Origin: Oceanobacillus salinisoli
Lineage (GTDB): Bacteria; Bacillota; Bacilli; Bacillales; Amphibacillaceae
NCBI RefSeq assembly: GCF_009733865.1
Contig: NZ_WOFB01000001.1
Coordinates: 124,001-188,000, forward strand
Reading direction: 5' to 3'
DNA: 64,000 bases
The notes under the pieces are model-generated. The model ran no database searches and was not told the DNA's origin. It saw only the letters and a program-made list of their open reading frames with translations. A program made the translations under genes and the position numbers. This document shows, piece after piece, positions 20,274 through 29,015 of this stretch. Position 1 is the stretch's first letter; each line of letters starts with the position of its first letter.

Positions 20274-20786
20274 TTATACCGCACCTAGTTCATTGATAAC
20301 CTTATATGCTGCCTCATCCACATTCAAATGATCTGTGTTTACCTTAACATGATGATTTTTGTAAATTGGCTGCCGTTCATTAAATAATTCTTTAATCTCC
20401 CCTAAAGATTTCCCTTGTAAATTTGGCCTCGTACGAGTAAGAAATCCAATCCGCTCTTTCCAGGTATCCCAGGAAATATCAAGAAAAACGACAATACAGT
20501 TGGATAGGCATAACTGCTTTACTTCCTCCTGTAAAAATGCACCGCCACCAACAGAAATGACAAGCTGTTTTTGTTGGGTATATTTCTTGATTAATTCTTT
20601 TTCTTTCCTCCGAAAGGTTTCCTGACCGTACGTTTGAAAGATTTCGGTTGTTGGTATATCAAATGCTTTTTCTATTTCACTATCAATATCAATGAAATTT
20701 CTATTTAACTTATCGGCCACTTCTCTACCAATTGTAGTTTTCCCGACACCCATGAATCCAATTAGCACAATACTTTTTTGCTCCAT
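20274..20786 (-). CDS. aroK: Shikimate kinase
   Basis: Small P-loop kinase (170 aa) that phosphorylates shikimate in the pathway to chorismate and aromatic amino acids. GFMGVGKTTIG is Walker A; the substrate-binding Asp lies in DIDSEIEKAF; VGGGAF and the lid Arg in LTRTRPNLQG complete the family set. The ATG at 20786 is about ten bases from GAGAGG; a TTG at 20795 is closer than usual and is rejected. It is a single gene between two acid-import clusters and shares no evident function with them. Confidence 0.92.
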   Translation of the reverse strand: MEQKSIVLIGFMGVGKTTIGREVADKLNRNFIDIDSEIEKAFDIPTTEIFQTYGQETFRRKEKELIKKYTQQKQLVISVGGGAFLQEEVKQLCLSNCIVVFLDISWDTWKERIGFLTRTRPNLQGKSLGEIKELFNERQPIYKNHHVKVNTDHLNVDEAAYKVINELGAV

Positions 20787-21037
20787 TTCCAACAAGCCTC
20801 TCTATAAATAATTCGTTAGGAGTAGTATAAGCTAATATTTAAATTTTGTAAAAAATAATTTAAAAGTATTCTCTAATTGGTTTTTAATAGAATAGTATGT
20901 AAATCCCTTGCGGATGTATGTACCATTTAATTTTTCACGTTAGGAAAGCATGAAATTTCTTTATATTTTAGAGAATCAACTGCAAAATAAAACTTTCCTG
21001 CAAATGCAACGGTCTTTTTAATATAAGATATAAAGTA
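20787..21037. other. Intergenic region with a short dispersed-repeat core
   Basis: About 250 AT-rich bases upstream of both aroK and the TAXI operon. The only notable item is ACGTTAGGAAAGCATG from 20937. It resembles ACGTTAGGAAAGTATA at 42001 and at 61159, so it looks like a fragment of the dispersed repeat described there. No coding sequence is visible. Confidence 0.45.
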
Positions 21038-21085
21038 TTGACAATTGTACCAATAATGAATAAGATTGAAATGTAAGCGTTTAAC
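21038..21085 (+). promoter_or_regulatory. Promoter and cre-like site of the TAXI-TRAP operon
   Basis: TTGACA (21038-21043), 17 bases, then TAAGAT (21061-21066) form a probable sigma-A promoter. ATGTAAGCGTTTAAC (21071-21085), at the expected transcription start, resembles a catabolite-responsive element with a weak right end. Together they suggest CcpA repression of the second acid-uptake operon, as for the first. Confidence 0.6.
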
Positions 21086-21142
21086 CACTAAGCGTTAATT
21101 ATTAAATTGATTTCTTTATAGGCAAACATAGGAGGGATTTGG

Positions 21143-22129
21143 ATGAAGAAAAAATGGAGTATGTTATGCATGGTGCTGCTTTTAGGAGTAATTCTTGCTG
21201 CTTGTGGTGGTGAGGAGAGCTCTTCTGGAGGTGGCGAAGGAGACGGGGAAGGATTAGATACAAATATTGTAACCATTGCTACAGGTGGTTCCTCGGGACC
21301 ATATAATATTATTGCAACGACATTGGCTGAAACGTATAGTTCGGAATATGGGGTGAATTCCAGAACACAAACAACAGGTGCTTCTGTTGAAAACGTTAAC
21401 TTAATCAATCAGGACAAGGTGGAAATGGCCTTTGCAATGAGTGATGTTGTTAGTCAAGCAGTGGAAGGGACAGTAAGTTTTGATGAACCAATCGAGAAAG
21501 TAAATCAGATTGCAGCACTATATCCCAACTACGTACAAATTGTAACAACGGCAGATTCTGGAATTGAGACGATTGAAGATTTAGTAGGTAAACGTGTTGC
21601 AGTAGGGGATCAGAACTCAGGTGTAGAAGTAAATGCACGTACTCTATTAGAAGGACACGGTATTACATATGATGATATCGATGTCGATTATTTAGGGTAT
21701 GCAGAAGCGGCAGACGGTCTTCGTGCTGGACAGCTGGATGCAGCCTTCTTAACAAGTGGATTGCCAAATGCCTCATTATTGGAGCTGTCTGAGACTTTAG
21801 ATATTCGTATGGTTTCCATTGATCCTGCTAATGTAGAAAAAATTGCACAAGATAAATCGTACTTTGTTGCTTTGGAAATTCCGGCTGATACATATGGAAA
21901 TGAAGAACCTGTTCCTACAGCAGCTATTATGAATGCGCTGATTGTACACGCAGATATGAGTGAAGACGATGTATATGAATTGACGAAGACATTTTTTGAA
22001 AATCTGGATGCTCTAGCTAACTCACACCAGGCAGCAACAGATATTTCACTGGAAGCGGCACAAGAAGGGCTAGTGGCACCTTTACATCCAGGGGCAGAAC
22101 GTTACTATAATGAACAAAATGGGGAGTAA
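21143..22129 (+). CDS. TAXI-family TRAP transporter solute-binding lipoprotein
   Basis: Extracellular binding protein (328 aa) of the TAXI subfamily of TRAP transporters. The lipoprotein signal ends VILAAC with Cys21, followed by a Gly/Glu/Ser linker. The mature start VTIATGGSSGPYNIIATTLA is the sequence pattern of TAXI proteins, and VGKRVAVGDQNSGVEVNA is a second conserved region. AGGAGGG precedes ATG 21143. The C-terminus overlaps the next gene. TAXI proteins bind glutamate, 2-oxoglutarate or related acids in the few studied cases; the ligand here is unknown. Confidence 0.92.
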   Translation: MKKKWSMLCMVLLLGVILAACGGEESSSGGGEGDGEGLDTNIVTIATGGSSGPYNIIATTLAETYSSEYGVNSRTQTTGASVENVNLINQDKVEMAFAMSDVVSQAVEGTVSFDEPIEKVNQIAALYPNYVQIVTTADSGIETIEDLVGKRVAVGDQNSGVEVNARTLLEGHGITYDDIDVDYLGYAEAADGLRAGQLDAAFLTSGLPNASLLELSETLDIRMVSIDPANVEKIAQDKSYFVALEIPADTYGNEEPVPTAAIMNALIVHADMSEDDVYELTKTFFENLDALANSHQAATDISLEAAQEGLVAPLHPGAERYYNEQNGE

Positions 22130-22580
22130 AGGATGGAAATGGAGCGCAGGTATACTCGTGCTCCTTTTTTTCCTTTTTTTCAAAATTCCTGTCATTCAAT
22201 TTGATTTTGAGGACGAAAAGTTATATGTAAAAGAAGATGAGTTCCGCTTAAAGTGGATTCATTCTGTTGAAAAAGAAGAGTGGATCGAACTCTATGAGCG
22301 GAGTAAAGATAAACTGATACTTACAGAAACCTATTTTAAAACATTTGGTGCCGGGGTTCCCTCAGATGCGGATGTAGTAAGAACAGAAGATGGATACGTC
22401 ATGATGAAAATAGATAGAAATTTCCAGGAAATGAATCTCACTGTATCTGAGAATGCTCAGACTACGGTTGAAGCTGGTAGGAAAGAAATACCTTTATATG
22501 AATTAACAGAAGACTACGAAAGTGTAAGGATATCCGTTCAGTATGTACACTTTTGGGAGTACATGGGAGGGAAGTTATGA
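22110..22580 (+). CDS. DUF1850 accessory protein of TAXI-TRAP systems
   Basis: Small protein of 156 aa with one N-terminal hydrophobic segment (about residues 8-25: GILVLLFFLFFKIPVIQF) and a predicted extracellular beta-rich part. It begins LKWIHSVEKEEWIELY after the membrane segment, the IHSVEK-type motif of DUF1850. Such proteins are found between TAXI binding proteins and fused TRAP permeases, so an accessory role in uptake is likely, but no function is established to my knowledge. The start at ATG 22110 lies 20 bases inside the previous gene and has no strong binding site, so the exact start is uncertain. Confidence 0.8.
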   Translation: MNKMGSKGWKWSAGILVLLFFLFFKIPVIQFDFEDEKLYVKEDEFRLKWIHSVEKEEWIELYERSKDKLILTETYFKTFGAGVPSDADVVRTEDGYVMMKIDRNFQEMNLTVSENAQTTVEAGRKEIPLYELTEDYESVRISVQYVHFWEYMGGKL

Positions 22581-24607
22581 TGACAGATAACAATCAAAAG
22601 CAGAATCCAGAGCATACTTCAACCGATCCGACGGTTAAAAAAGTATTGGAAAAATTTGATACTGAGTCCAATGTGAGAAAAGTAAATAATAGATCTATTG
22701 TTATCTTTATAGCTATTATCGCTATTGCTTATTCTACCTATCATCTATATGTAACCTATAATCCACTGCCAGCTTTACTACAGCGGTCTGTTCATATGTC
22801 GGTTGGTATGTCACTCATTTTTCTTCTCTATCCAGTTATGAAAAAACAGGATAAGACAAAAATCCCCTTTTATGATTGGATATTGTTTTTACTTGCGATT
22901 TTTACGAGTGTATACTTATTTATAGAATACAATGCGATTGTAACAACCCGTGGTGGTATTCCGAATACAATGGATATCATTGCCGCAATTTTAACGGTTT
23001 TATTAGTATTAGAAGCAGCACGACGTGTGACAGGACTTATTCTACCAATATTGGCTTTAATTTTTTTGTCCTACCCGTTTTTTAGTCATATGAGCTGGTT
23101 ACCTAACATGCTCATGACGCGACCATTTGATTTAGGTGATATTTTTGGTCAGCTTTATTTAAAAACAGAAGGCTTATTTTCTACGGCAATCGGTGCCTCC
23201 GTACAATTTATCTTCCTATTTATTTTATTCGGTGCATTTCTTTCCAAATCCGGAATGGGACAGTTGTTCAATGATTTAGCGATGGCTCTTGCCGGAAGCA
23301 AGCAAGGTGGCCCTGCTAAGGTTGCCGTTATTTCCAGCGGGTTTATGGGAAGTATAAATGGAGCGGCGGTTGCGAATGTAGTTGGAACAGGATCATTTAC
23401 GATCCCGTTGATGGAGAAGATTGGCTATCAAAAGAACTTTGCTGGAGCAGTGGAGGCCAGTGCTTCGATTGGTGGTCAAATATTACCTCCGATTATGGGG
23501 GCAAGTGCCTTCATTATGGCTGAAACAACAGGAATTGCCTACGGTACCATTGCTTTAGCTGCATTGCTTCCTGCTGTTTTATATTTCCTTGCCGTTATTA
23601 TGCAAGTACACTTTCGGGCAGGAAGAAGAAATTTAAAAGGCATTCCAAAAGCAGATCTTCCCCGTGTGAAGGAAGTATTAAAAGAGCGGGGACATTTGCT
23701 GCTTCCAATTGTTGGTTTAGTCGTTATGTTATTTATGAATATCCCAATTGGATTTGCAGCTTTCTATACAATTATCCTTACTGTTATTGTCGCATCTTTT
23801 AGGAAAACAACGAGAATGTCTATAAAAGATATATTAGAGGCAATGGAAAATGGGGCTAGACAATCATTATCTGTGATGATTGCCTGTGCGGTCGTAGGTA
23901 TCATCATTGGTGTAGTTAGTTTAACAAGCTTTGGAACGGTGATGACTTCTGCAATCACGAGTCTTGGTGCTGGTTCCTTATTCTTTACACTATTCTTAAC
24001 AATGATTGCATCCATCATTTTAGGGATGGGATTGCCATCTATTCCAGCTTATATCATTACAGCTACTATGACTGCACCAGCCTTAGCGGAATTTGGTATA
24101 CCAGTATTGGTTGCTCATTTATTTGTTTTCTATTTTGGTATCTTTGCCAATATTACACCACCTGTTGCGTTGGCTGCATTTGCCGGTGCAGGTATATCAG
24201 GCGGTAACCCAATGCGTACAGGATTCATTGCCTTAAGGCTTGCGCTAGCTGGTTTTATCATTCCATACCTGTTTGTTTATAACCCGGCTATGCTGTTTAT
24301 TGACCCAACCGGTCTTCCGGTAAATGCAACAGAGTTTCCATTGCCACCAGTCATGGAAATAGTCCAAATAGCTATCACGTCTATTATCGGTGTTATTGGT
24401 CTAGCAGCTTCCCTGGAAGGATATTTTAAAGCAAAAATCAATGTGCTGTTACGAGTGGTTCTCGGAGTGGGTTCACTCCTGTTAATCATCCCAGAAATCG
24501 CTACAGATATGGTCGGGCTTATTGTAGTTCTTGCTATCTTTGCTTTCAACTACTTCAAAGATAAAAAAGATAACAATAAAAATATACCTACTGAATCTGC
24601 AGGCTAA
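22577..24607 (+). CDS. Fused TRAP transporter permease (4TM/12TM)
   Basis: Membrane protein of about 676 aa combining the small and large TRAP subunits in one chain, the form that pairs with TAXI binding proteins. A soluble charged N-terminus is followed by four helices (about residues 40-160), then the large permease part with AVANVVGTGSFTIPLMEKIG, IGGQILPPIMGASAFIM and LGMGLPSIPAYIITATM. Two adjacent ATG codons (22577, 22580) follow GGAGGGA; either could be used. The start overlaps the DUF1850 stop. The C-terminus is a charged tail after further hydrophobic helices. Confidence 0.92.
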   Translation: MMTDNNQKQNPEHTSTDPTVKKVLEKFDTESNVRKVNNRSIVIFIAIIAIAYSTYHLYVTYNPLPALLQRSVHMSVGMSLIFLLYPVMKKQDKTKIPFYDWILFLLAIFTSVYLFIEYNAIVTTRGGIPNTMDIIAAILTVLLVLEAARRVTGLILPILALIFLSYPFFSHMSWLPNMLMTRPFDLGDIFGQLYLKTEGLFSTAIGASVQFIFLFILFGAFLSKSGMGQLFNDLAMALAGSKQGGPAKVAVISSGFMGSINGAAVANVVGTGSFTIPLMEKIGYQKNFAGAVEASASIGGQILPPIMGASAFIMAETTGIAYGTIALAALLPAVLYFLAVIMQVHFRAGRRNLKGIPKADLPRVKEVLKERGHLLLPIVGLVVMLFMNIPIGFAAFYTIILTVIVASFRKTTRMSIKDILEAMENGARQSLSVMIACAVVGIIIGVVSLTSFGTVMTSAITSLGAGSLFFTLFLTMIASIILGMGLPSIPAYIITATMTAPALAEFGIPVLVAHLFVFYFGIFANITPPVALAAFAGAGISGGNPMRTGFIALRLALAGFIIPYLFVYNPAMLFIDPTGLPVNATEFPLPPVMEIVQIAITSIIGVIGLAASLEGYFKAKINVLLRVVLGVGSLLLIIPEIATDMVGLIVVLAIFAFNYFKDKKDNNKNIPTESAG

Positions 24608-24651
24608 GCAGTTAGCTTAGCTTGCTTAAATAATAAAAAGGGGGAAAAAGA

Positions 24652-25578
24652 ATGAAGCTTGTCAGCTATAAATTGAAAGAAGTACCGGGAACATATCGAG
24701 TGGGCTTTTTACACAATGATAAGATTATTGATGTACAAGAGGCTTATGAAAACTATTTGTTAGAGAATGGTCAGAAGGATTTAGCGAATATTGCAGATAG
24801 GATTTTACCTGTAGACCCCATGAAGTTCTTTTTAACAGGCTCTATACTTTTAAAAGAAACAAATGCGGCATATGAATATATGAAAGAAAAAGAAGAACTT
24901 GGATTAAAGAGGGAAAGCGTTCACCTTGGGACACCTATTTCGAACCCATCCAAAGTGATCTGTGTTGGGAAAAATTACGCAGATCATGCTGCAGAAATGA
25001 ATAGTGATGTTCCTGAATTTCCAGTGCTTTTTGCAAAATTTAGCAATGCCATTATTGGGCCGGAAGATGATATAGAGAAGTCAAAGGAAACGAATAAACT
25101 TGATTACGAAGTGGAACTTGGGGTCGTAATTGGAAAGGAAGCTTCCAATGTAAGTCGAGACGATGCGTATGACTATATTGCTGGCTATACGATTGGAAAT
25201 GACATTTCTGCACGTGACTTACAAATGCGTACCCAGCAATGGCTGCAAGGGAAAACACTGGACCGAAGTACTCCAATTGGTCCTTGGGTAGTAACAAAAG
25301 AGGAAGTACCTGATCCATCCAGCTTATCGATTCGTTCGTATGTTAATGACGAAGAACGTCAATCTTCCCATACGAGTAAACTCATTTTTGATATACCTTT
25401 TCTTATGGAATATATATCCAGTAAAATTACGTTAGTTCCAGGTGATATTATTTTAACTGGAACACCAGATGGAGTCGGTCTTGCGATGGATCCGCCACAA
25501 TTTTTAAATGACGGAGATTTAGTGACATTAGAAATCGAGAATGTTGGTCGGATGGAGAATAAAGTGGTAGAAAAATAG
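24652..25578 (+). CDS. Fumarylacetoacetate-hydrolase-family enzyme
   Basis: Enzyme of the FAH superfamily (308 aa), whose members hydrolyse acylpyruvates, decarboxylate oxaloacetate or hydrate 2-oxo-dienoates using Mg. Signature segments are VICVGKNYADHAAEMN, the metal-binding LDYEVELGVVIGKEA, AGYTIGNDISARDLQ and LTGTPDGVG. It follows the TRAP permease after 44 bases with AAAGGGGGAA, so it most likely acts on the imported acid. The reaction cannot be fixed from sequence alone; acylpyruvate hydrolysis or oxaloacetate decarboxylation are the leading options. Confidence 0.9.
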   Translation: MKLVSYKLKEVPGTYRVGFLHNDKIIDVQEAYENYLLENGQKDLANIADRILPVDPMKFFLTGSILLKETNAAYEYMKEKEELGLKRESVHLGTPISNPSKVICVGKNYADHAAEMNSDVPEFPVLFAKFSNAIIGPEDDIEKSKETNKLDYEVELGVVIGKEASNVSRDDAYDYIAGYTIGNDISARDLQMRTQQWLQGKTLDRSTPIGPWVVTKEEVPDPSSLSIRSYVNDEERQSSHTSKLIFDIPFLMEYISSKITLVPGDIILTGTPDGVGLAMDPPQFLNDGDLVTLEIENVGRMENKVVEK

Positions 25579-25605
25579 AATGATTATCTTTAAGTGGAAA
25601 CAGGA

Positions 25606-26277
25606 TTAGGAAGATTTCTTAATCCTGTTTTCCGTGGATACGAAAGGTTTTCGCTTCATTTGCATATTAGATGGGCGCAGAAAACCTTTATTATACAGAT
25701 TAGCTATTTGGTTTAACCAAAAGGCAGGGATTCGCTTTGGAAAGAATTTTTTTGTGTAAAATATATCATATGCTTTCTTCAAATCTTCCCATTGTTTACA
25801 GCCGTTGGTTTGTTTAAATCTGGCAACATCAATTAGTTTAATCTTTTTTTCTGGAGTGAGGATAATATTACGCAGGTGAACATCAGATGGAGTCAAGCCT
25901 GCCTTTCTTGCTTCCAATAACGCTTCATCTGCTTCGGCAATATAGGATTCTTTAATTCGAATACCTTTAGTTATACATTCGAAAAATGTGAAACCCTTAA
26001 TATAATCGATAACGATATAATTTTTACCTGATCCATATAATTTTGGATAATGGGAGTTACCTTGCAATTGTTGATATATTTCCGCTTCTTCTTGAGCGAT
26101 ATGTTCATGGGGAGGGAAAAATACTTTAAGTGCTTTATTTGTATTTTTGATTTTAAAAACGACAGCACTTCTCCCGGCTCCTATTTGTTCTAACCTGGAA
26201 TCTTTATTTTTAACAGATATTTTATTTTTCTTTATTTTAAATATGACACTGTTTGCTAAATCGTCATATGGATTCAA
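25606..26277 (-). CDS. Protein-kinase-like protein (YrzF type)
   Basis: Small kinase-fold protein (223 aa). IGAGRSAVVFKIK resembles a glycine-rich loop, Lys51 in ALKVFF fits the ATP-anchoring lysine, SDVHLRNIIL is an altered HRDxxxxN catalytic loop, and LIDVAR stands where DFG is expected. It resembles YrzF of B. subtilis, an uncharacterised serine/threonine-kinase-like protein. Activity is uncertain because the usual catalytic Asp has moved relative to His and Arg. TTG 26277 is chosen as start since AGAAGGGAG is six bases away; the longer ATG at 26325 would include that site. It is convergent with the FAH gene. Confidence 0.75.
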   Translation of the reverse strand: MNPYDDLANSVIFKIKKNKISVKNKDSRLEQIGAGRSAVVFKIKNTNKALKVFFPPHEHIAQEEAEIYQQLQGNSHYPKLYGSGKNYIVIDYIKGFTFFECITKGIRIKESYIAEADEALLEARKAGLTPSDVHLRNIILTPEKKIKLIDVARFKQTNGCKQWEDLKKAYDIFYTKKFFPKRIPAFWLNQIANLYNKGFLRPSNMQMKRKPFVSTENRIKKSS

Positions 26278-26452
26278 TGTTATCTCCCTTCTTCGGGTTA
26301 AGACATATAGCATCTTATATACCATTATATAATATTTTAAATTTTATATGAAATATTTAATCAAGCCTGATATTCACTTTCGCTTGAAAATAGTGACATT
26401 CCACTAAATTAATGGCAAAATATAAGAAAGCCCTTCCATGGAGGTGAGAGTA

Positions 26453-27745
26453 GTGAAACCAAGATTGATTCAACATCAAACATTGCAATGGAAAATGAAT
26501 CAATCTCTTATGCAATCGCTTCATATATTGCAATTTACGAGTGTGGAACTTATGGAGTATATTAATCAGGTGTCAAAAGAAAACCCGCTTATTGAAGAAG
26601 TGAATTATGATTATGATATGGCGGAATTCCGACGTTCTCATTCTGGGGACTCACCATCAATCGGTGAAATAAATCAGCCCGAACTATCCATGTATGATCA
26701 GTTAAAAAAGCAGCTCTTATCTTTAAATTATTCTAAAAAACTGTGGCCTGTTGTGGAATATGGCATTGAATCTTTAGATGAGAGCGGTTACCTAGATGTT
26801 GATTTAGAACAATGGTCAGAAGATTGCCGTACGTCTATACATACGGTAGAGGAGGCGCTGGAAGTTATCCAGTCATTGGAACCAACCGGAATTGGTGCGC
26901 GGACACTTACAGAATGTATCGTGTTACAATTGAAACAAATGGAGAAGAATTATCCATTTGTTGAAGATTTGTTATCCTCCCATCTGGAGTGGATTGCGAA
27001 TGAAGATACAGAGGCTATCAGTGAATATTATCAGACAACGGAAAGTATTGCTGAAGATGTCATTGATCATATTAAATTATGTCACCCAAAGCCCGGACAG
27101 CTTTTGGATACGAAACCACCTGAATATATTATTCCCGAGGCATCCATTTATAAAGAGGACGGAATCTGGAAAATTAAATTTTATAAATGGGCTTCTCCTA
27201 CGATTAAAATAAATAGAGAATATGAGAATCTGACTGGATTGGAAAAAGAAGCGGATACCTACCTGAAAGAAAAATATAGACAAATTGAATGGTTAAAACA
27301 AGCGGTTGGTTATCGAACAAATACGTTAGAAAGCATTATACAGGTTATCGTAGAAAAACAATTCGGATTTTTTGAAGAGGGAATGGTAATGCTTCAGCCA
27401 TTAACTTTAAGAGAGATTGCAGCTGAAATAGAAATCCATATATCTACTGTTAGTCGGGCTATTAATCAAAAGTACGTTCAAACCCCACATGGAGTTCTCC
27501 CAATTAAATTTTTTCTTCAGTCAGGGATTCGGCAAAATAATGGTAAAAGTACAGCTGCAACTGCTATTAAGCAGATAATATTACAATTAATTAACGAGGA
27601 GGATAAATCCAAACCACTATCCGATCAAGCTATTAAAAATAAGCTGAAAGAGGATTTTGGAATTAATATTGCCAGAAGGACAGTTATGAAATATCGCGAG
27701 CAGTTACACCTGCCGTCATCAACGAGAAGAAGGAGAAAATCATAA
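26453..27745 (+). CDS. rpoN: RNA polymerase sigma-54 factor SigL (RpoN)
   Basis: Alternative sigma factor (430 aa) that reads -24/-12 promoters and needs enhancer-binding activators. The Gln-rich region I at the N-terminus (LQWKMNQSLMQSLHILQF) contacts the activator. The helix-turn-helix LREIAAEIEIHISTVSRAIN and the RpoN box ARRTVMKYREQLHLPSS recognise the promoter. GTG 26453 is preferred because GGAGGTGA covers 26440-26447; the ATG at 26438 lies on it. In B. subtilis SigL runs levanase, amino-acid and acetoin genes. I saw no clear -24/-12 promoter or activator gene in this window. The next gene overlaps by one base. Confidence 0.94.
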   Translation: MKPRLIQHQTLQWKMNQSLMQSLHILQFTSVELMEYINQVSKENPLIEEVNYDYDMAEFRRSHSGDSPSIGEINQPELSMYDQLKKQLLSLNYSKKLWPVVEYGIESLDESGYLDVDLEQWSEDCRTSIHTVEEALEVIQSLEPTGIGARTLTECIVLQLKQMEKNYPFVEDLLSSHLEWIANEDTEAISEYYQTTESIAEDVIDHIKLCHPKPGQLLDTKPPEYIIPEASIYKEDGIWKIKFYKWASPTIKINREYENLTGLEKEADTYLKEKYRQIEWLKQAVGYRTNTLESIIQVIVEKQFGFFEEGMVMLQPLTLREIAAEIEIHISTVSRAINQKYVQTPHGVLPIKFFLQSGIRQNNGKSTAATAIKQIILQLINEEDKSKPLSDQAIKNKLKEDFGINIARRTVMKYREQLHLPSSTRRRRKS

Positions 27746-28005
27746 TGCTGCATATTAATTTTTATACGAAAGAAAAATGTTCTTTGTGTGATCATGCGGT
27801 AACTTTACTATCTTTATTCCAAAAAGACTATCCCCATGAGATTGAGAGAAGGGATATTTATTCTAATGACAAGTGGTTGGAACAATATCATTTATTAATA
27901 CCTGTTTTAGAAGTAAATGGGAAACAGTTGAATGGTGAACAAATCAATTATGATTCATTAGAACAACTTTTAAAAGAGCAATATGAAGAGGAAATCGATA
28001 AATAA
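27745..28005 (+). CDS. Glutaredoxin-like small thiol protein
   Basis: Protein of 86 aa with a thioredoxin-like fold. The redox motif CSLCDHA lies near the N-terminus, and LIPVLEVNGKQLNG resembles the cis-proline segment of glutaredoxin-like (DUF836) proteins. The start ATG overlaps the last base of the sigma-54 stop codon (TAATG), so the two are translated together. Its substrate is unknown. The tandem repeat array begins shortly after its stop. Confidence 0.8.
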   Translation: MLHINFYTKEKCSLCDHAVTLLSLFQKDYPHEIERRDIYSNDKWLEQYHLLIPVLEVNGKQLNGEQINYDSLEQLLKEQYEEEIDK

Positions 28006-28037
28006 CGATTTCTTCTTTTTTTGTGGAAGTTGAAGGG

Positions 28038-28832
28038 TGTTTGAGAAATGCTATAGGTGAAAACTCAGCTCGAACTCCCGTGAAAGGGTCACGTAGAAGC
28101 GTTCTAATTGCCCGAATGAAGTTCGACTCGAATTGAAAAGTCACGTAGAAGCGTTCTAGGTGCCCGAATGCAGATTGACTCGCGTTGAAAAGTCACGTAG
28201 AAGAGTTCTAGGTGCCCGAATGAAGTTCGACTCGAGTTTGAAAGGTCACGTAGAAGCGTTCTAGGTGCCCGAATACAGTTCGACACGCGTTGAAAGGTCA
28301 CGTAGAAGCGTTCTAGGTACCCGAATGAAGTTCGACTCGCGTTGAAAGGTAATGTAGAAGCGTTCTAGGTGCCCGAATGAAGTTCGACACGCGTTGAAAG
28401 GTCACGTAGAAGCGCTCAAGGTGCCCGAATGAAGTTCGATTCGCTATGAAAGGTCACGTAGAAGCGTTCTAGGTGCCCGAATGAAGTTCGACTCACGTTG
28501 GAAGGTCACGTAGAAGCGTTCTAGGTGCCCGAATGAAGTTCGACTCACGTTGGAAGGTCACGTAGAAGCGTTCTAGGTGCCCGAATGAAGTTCGACTCGC
28601 ATTGAAAAGTCACGTAGAAGCGCTCTAGGTTCCCGAATGAAGTTCGACTCGAGTTAAAAGTCACGTAGAAGCGTTCTAGGTGCCCGAATGCAGCTCGACT
28701 CGGGTTGAAAGGTCACGTAGAAGCGTTCTAGGTGCCCGAATGAAGTTCGACTCGCTATGAAAGGTCACGTAGAAGCGCTCTAGATGCCCGAATCTAACTC
28801 GACTCGCGTTGAAAAGCCACGTAGAAACTCTT
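28038..28832. repeat. Tandem array of 52-base units, about 15 copies
   Basis: The motif CACGTAGAAGCG or a close variant begins at 28090, 28142, 28194, 28247, 28299, 28351, 28403, 28455, 28507, 28559, 28611, 28662, 28714, 28766 and 28818, a period of 52 with one 53 and one 51. Each unit also carries GTGCCCGAATGAAGTTCGAC. TAGAA-GCG-TTCTA and CGAA-TGAAG-TTCG can form two small hairpins per unit. Units differ by scattered point changes and both ends decay. The period is not a multiple of three, so it is not coding, and there are no unique spacers, so it is not a CRISPR array. It fills the gap between the thiol protein and cggR. Confidence 0.93.
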
Positions 28833-28922
28833 CAAATTCCAAACAGAAAGAGTCAAGATGTATTGTACAGTAAATTCAACATCATCTTAACTTAAATTTA
28901 CAAATATTATGGAACGTTTTAT

Positions 28923-28997
28923 TTGTTTATTTATTAAACTATGTTATAATAAAAATCGGCTGGGACACAATAGAACCACGCGGGACATATTGTGACC
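28923..28997 (+). promoter_or_regulatory. cggR promoter and CggR operator
   Basis: TTGTTT (28923-28928) and TATAAT (28945-28950) with 16 bases between make the promoter. Just downstream are GGGACACAATAG (28962-28973) and CGGGACATATTGTGACC (28981-28997). These are two GGGAC-headed half sites resembling the tandem CGGGAC-n6-TGTC operator of B. subtilis CggR. Repression should lift when fructose 1,6-bisphosphate binds CggR. Confidence 0.82.
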
Positions 28998-29015
28998 AGT
29001 TAGGAAGGGATATTT

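Noticed and set aside
27944-28301. Two repetitive minus-strand frames of 65-66 codons
   Set aside because: They are translations of the 52-base array, whose period is not a multiple of three, so the frame cannot be maintained; no binding site.
28038-28832. CRISPR array
   Set aside because: Units are contiguous near-identical 52-mers without unique spacers, and no cas genes are in the window.
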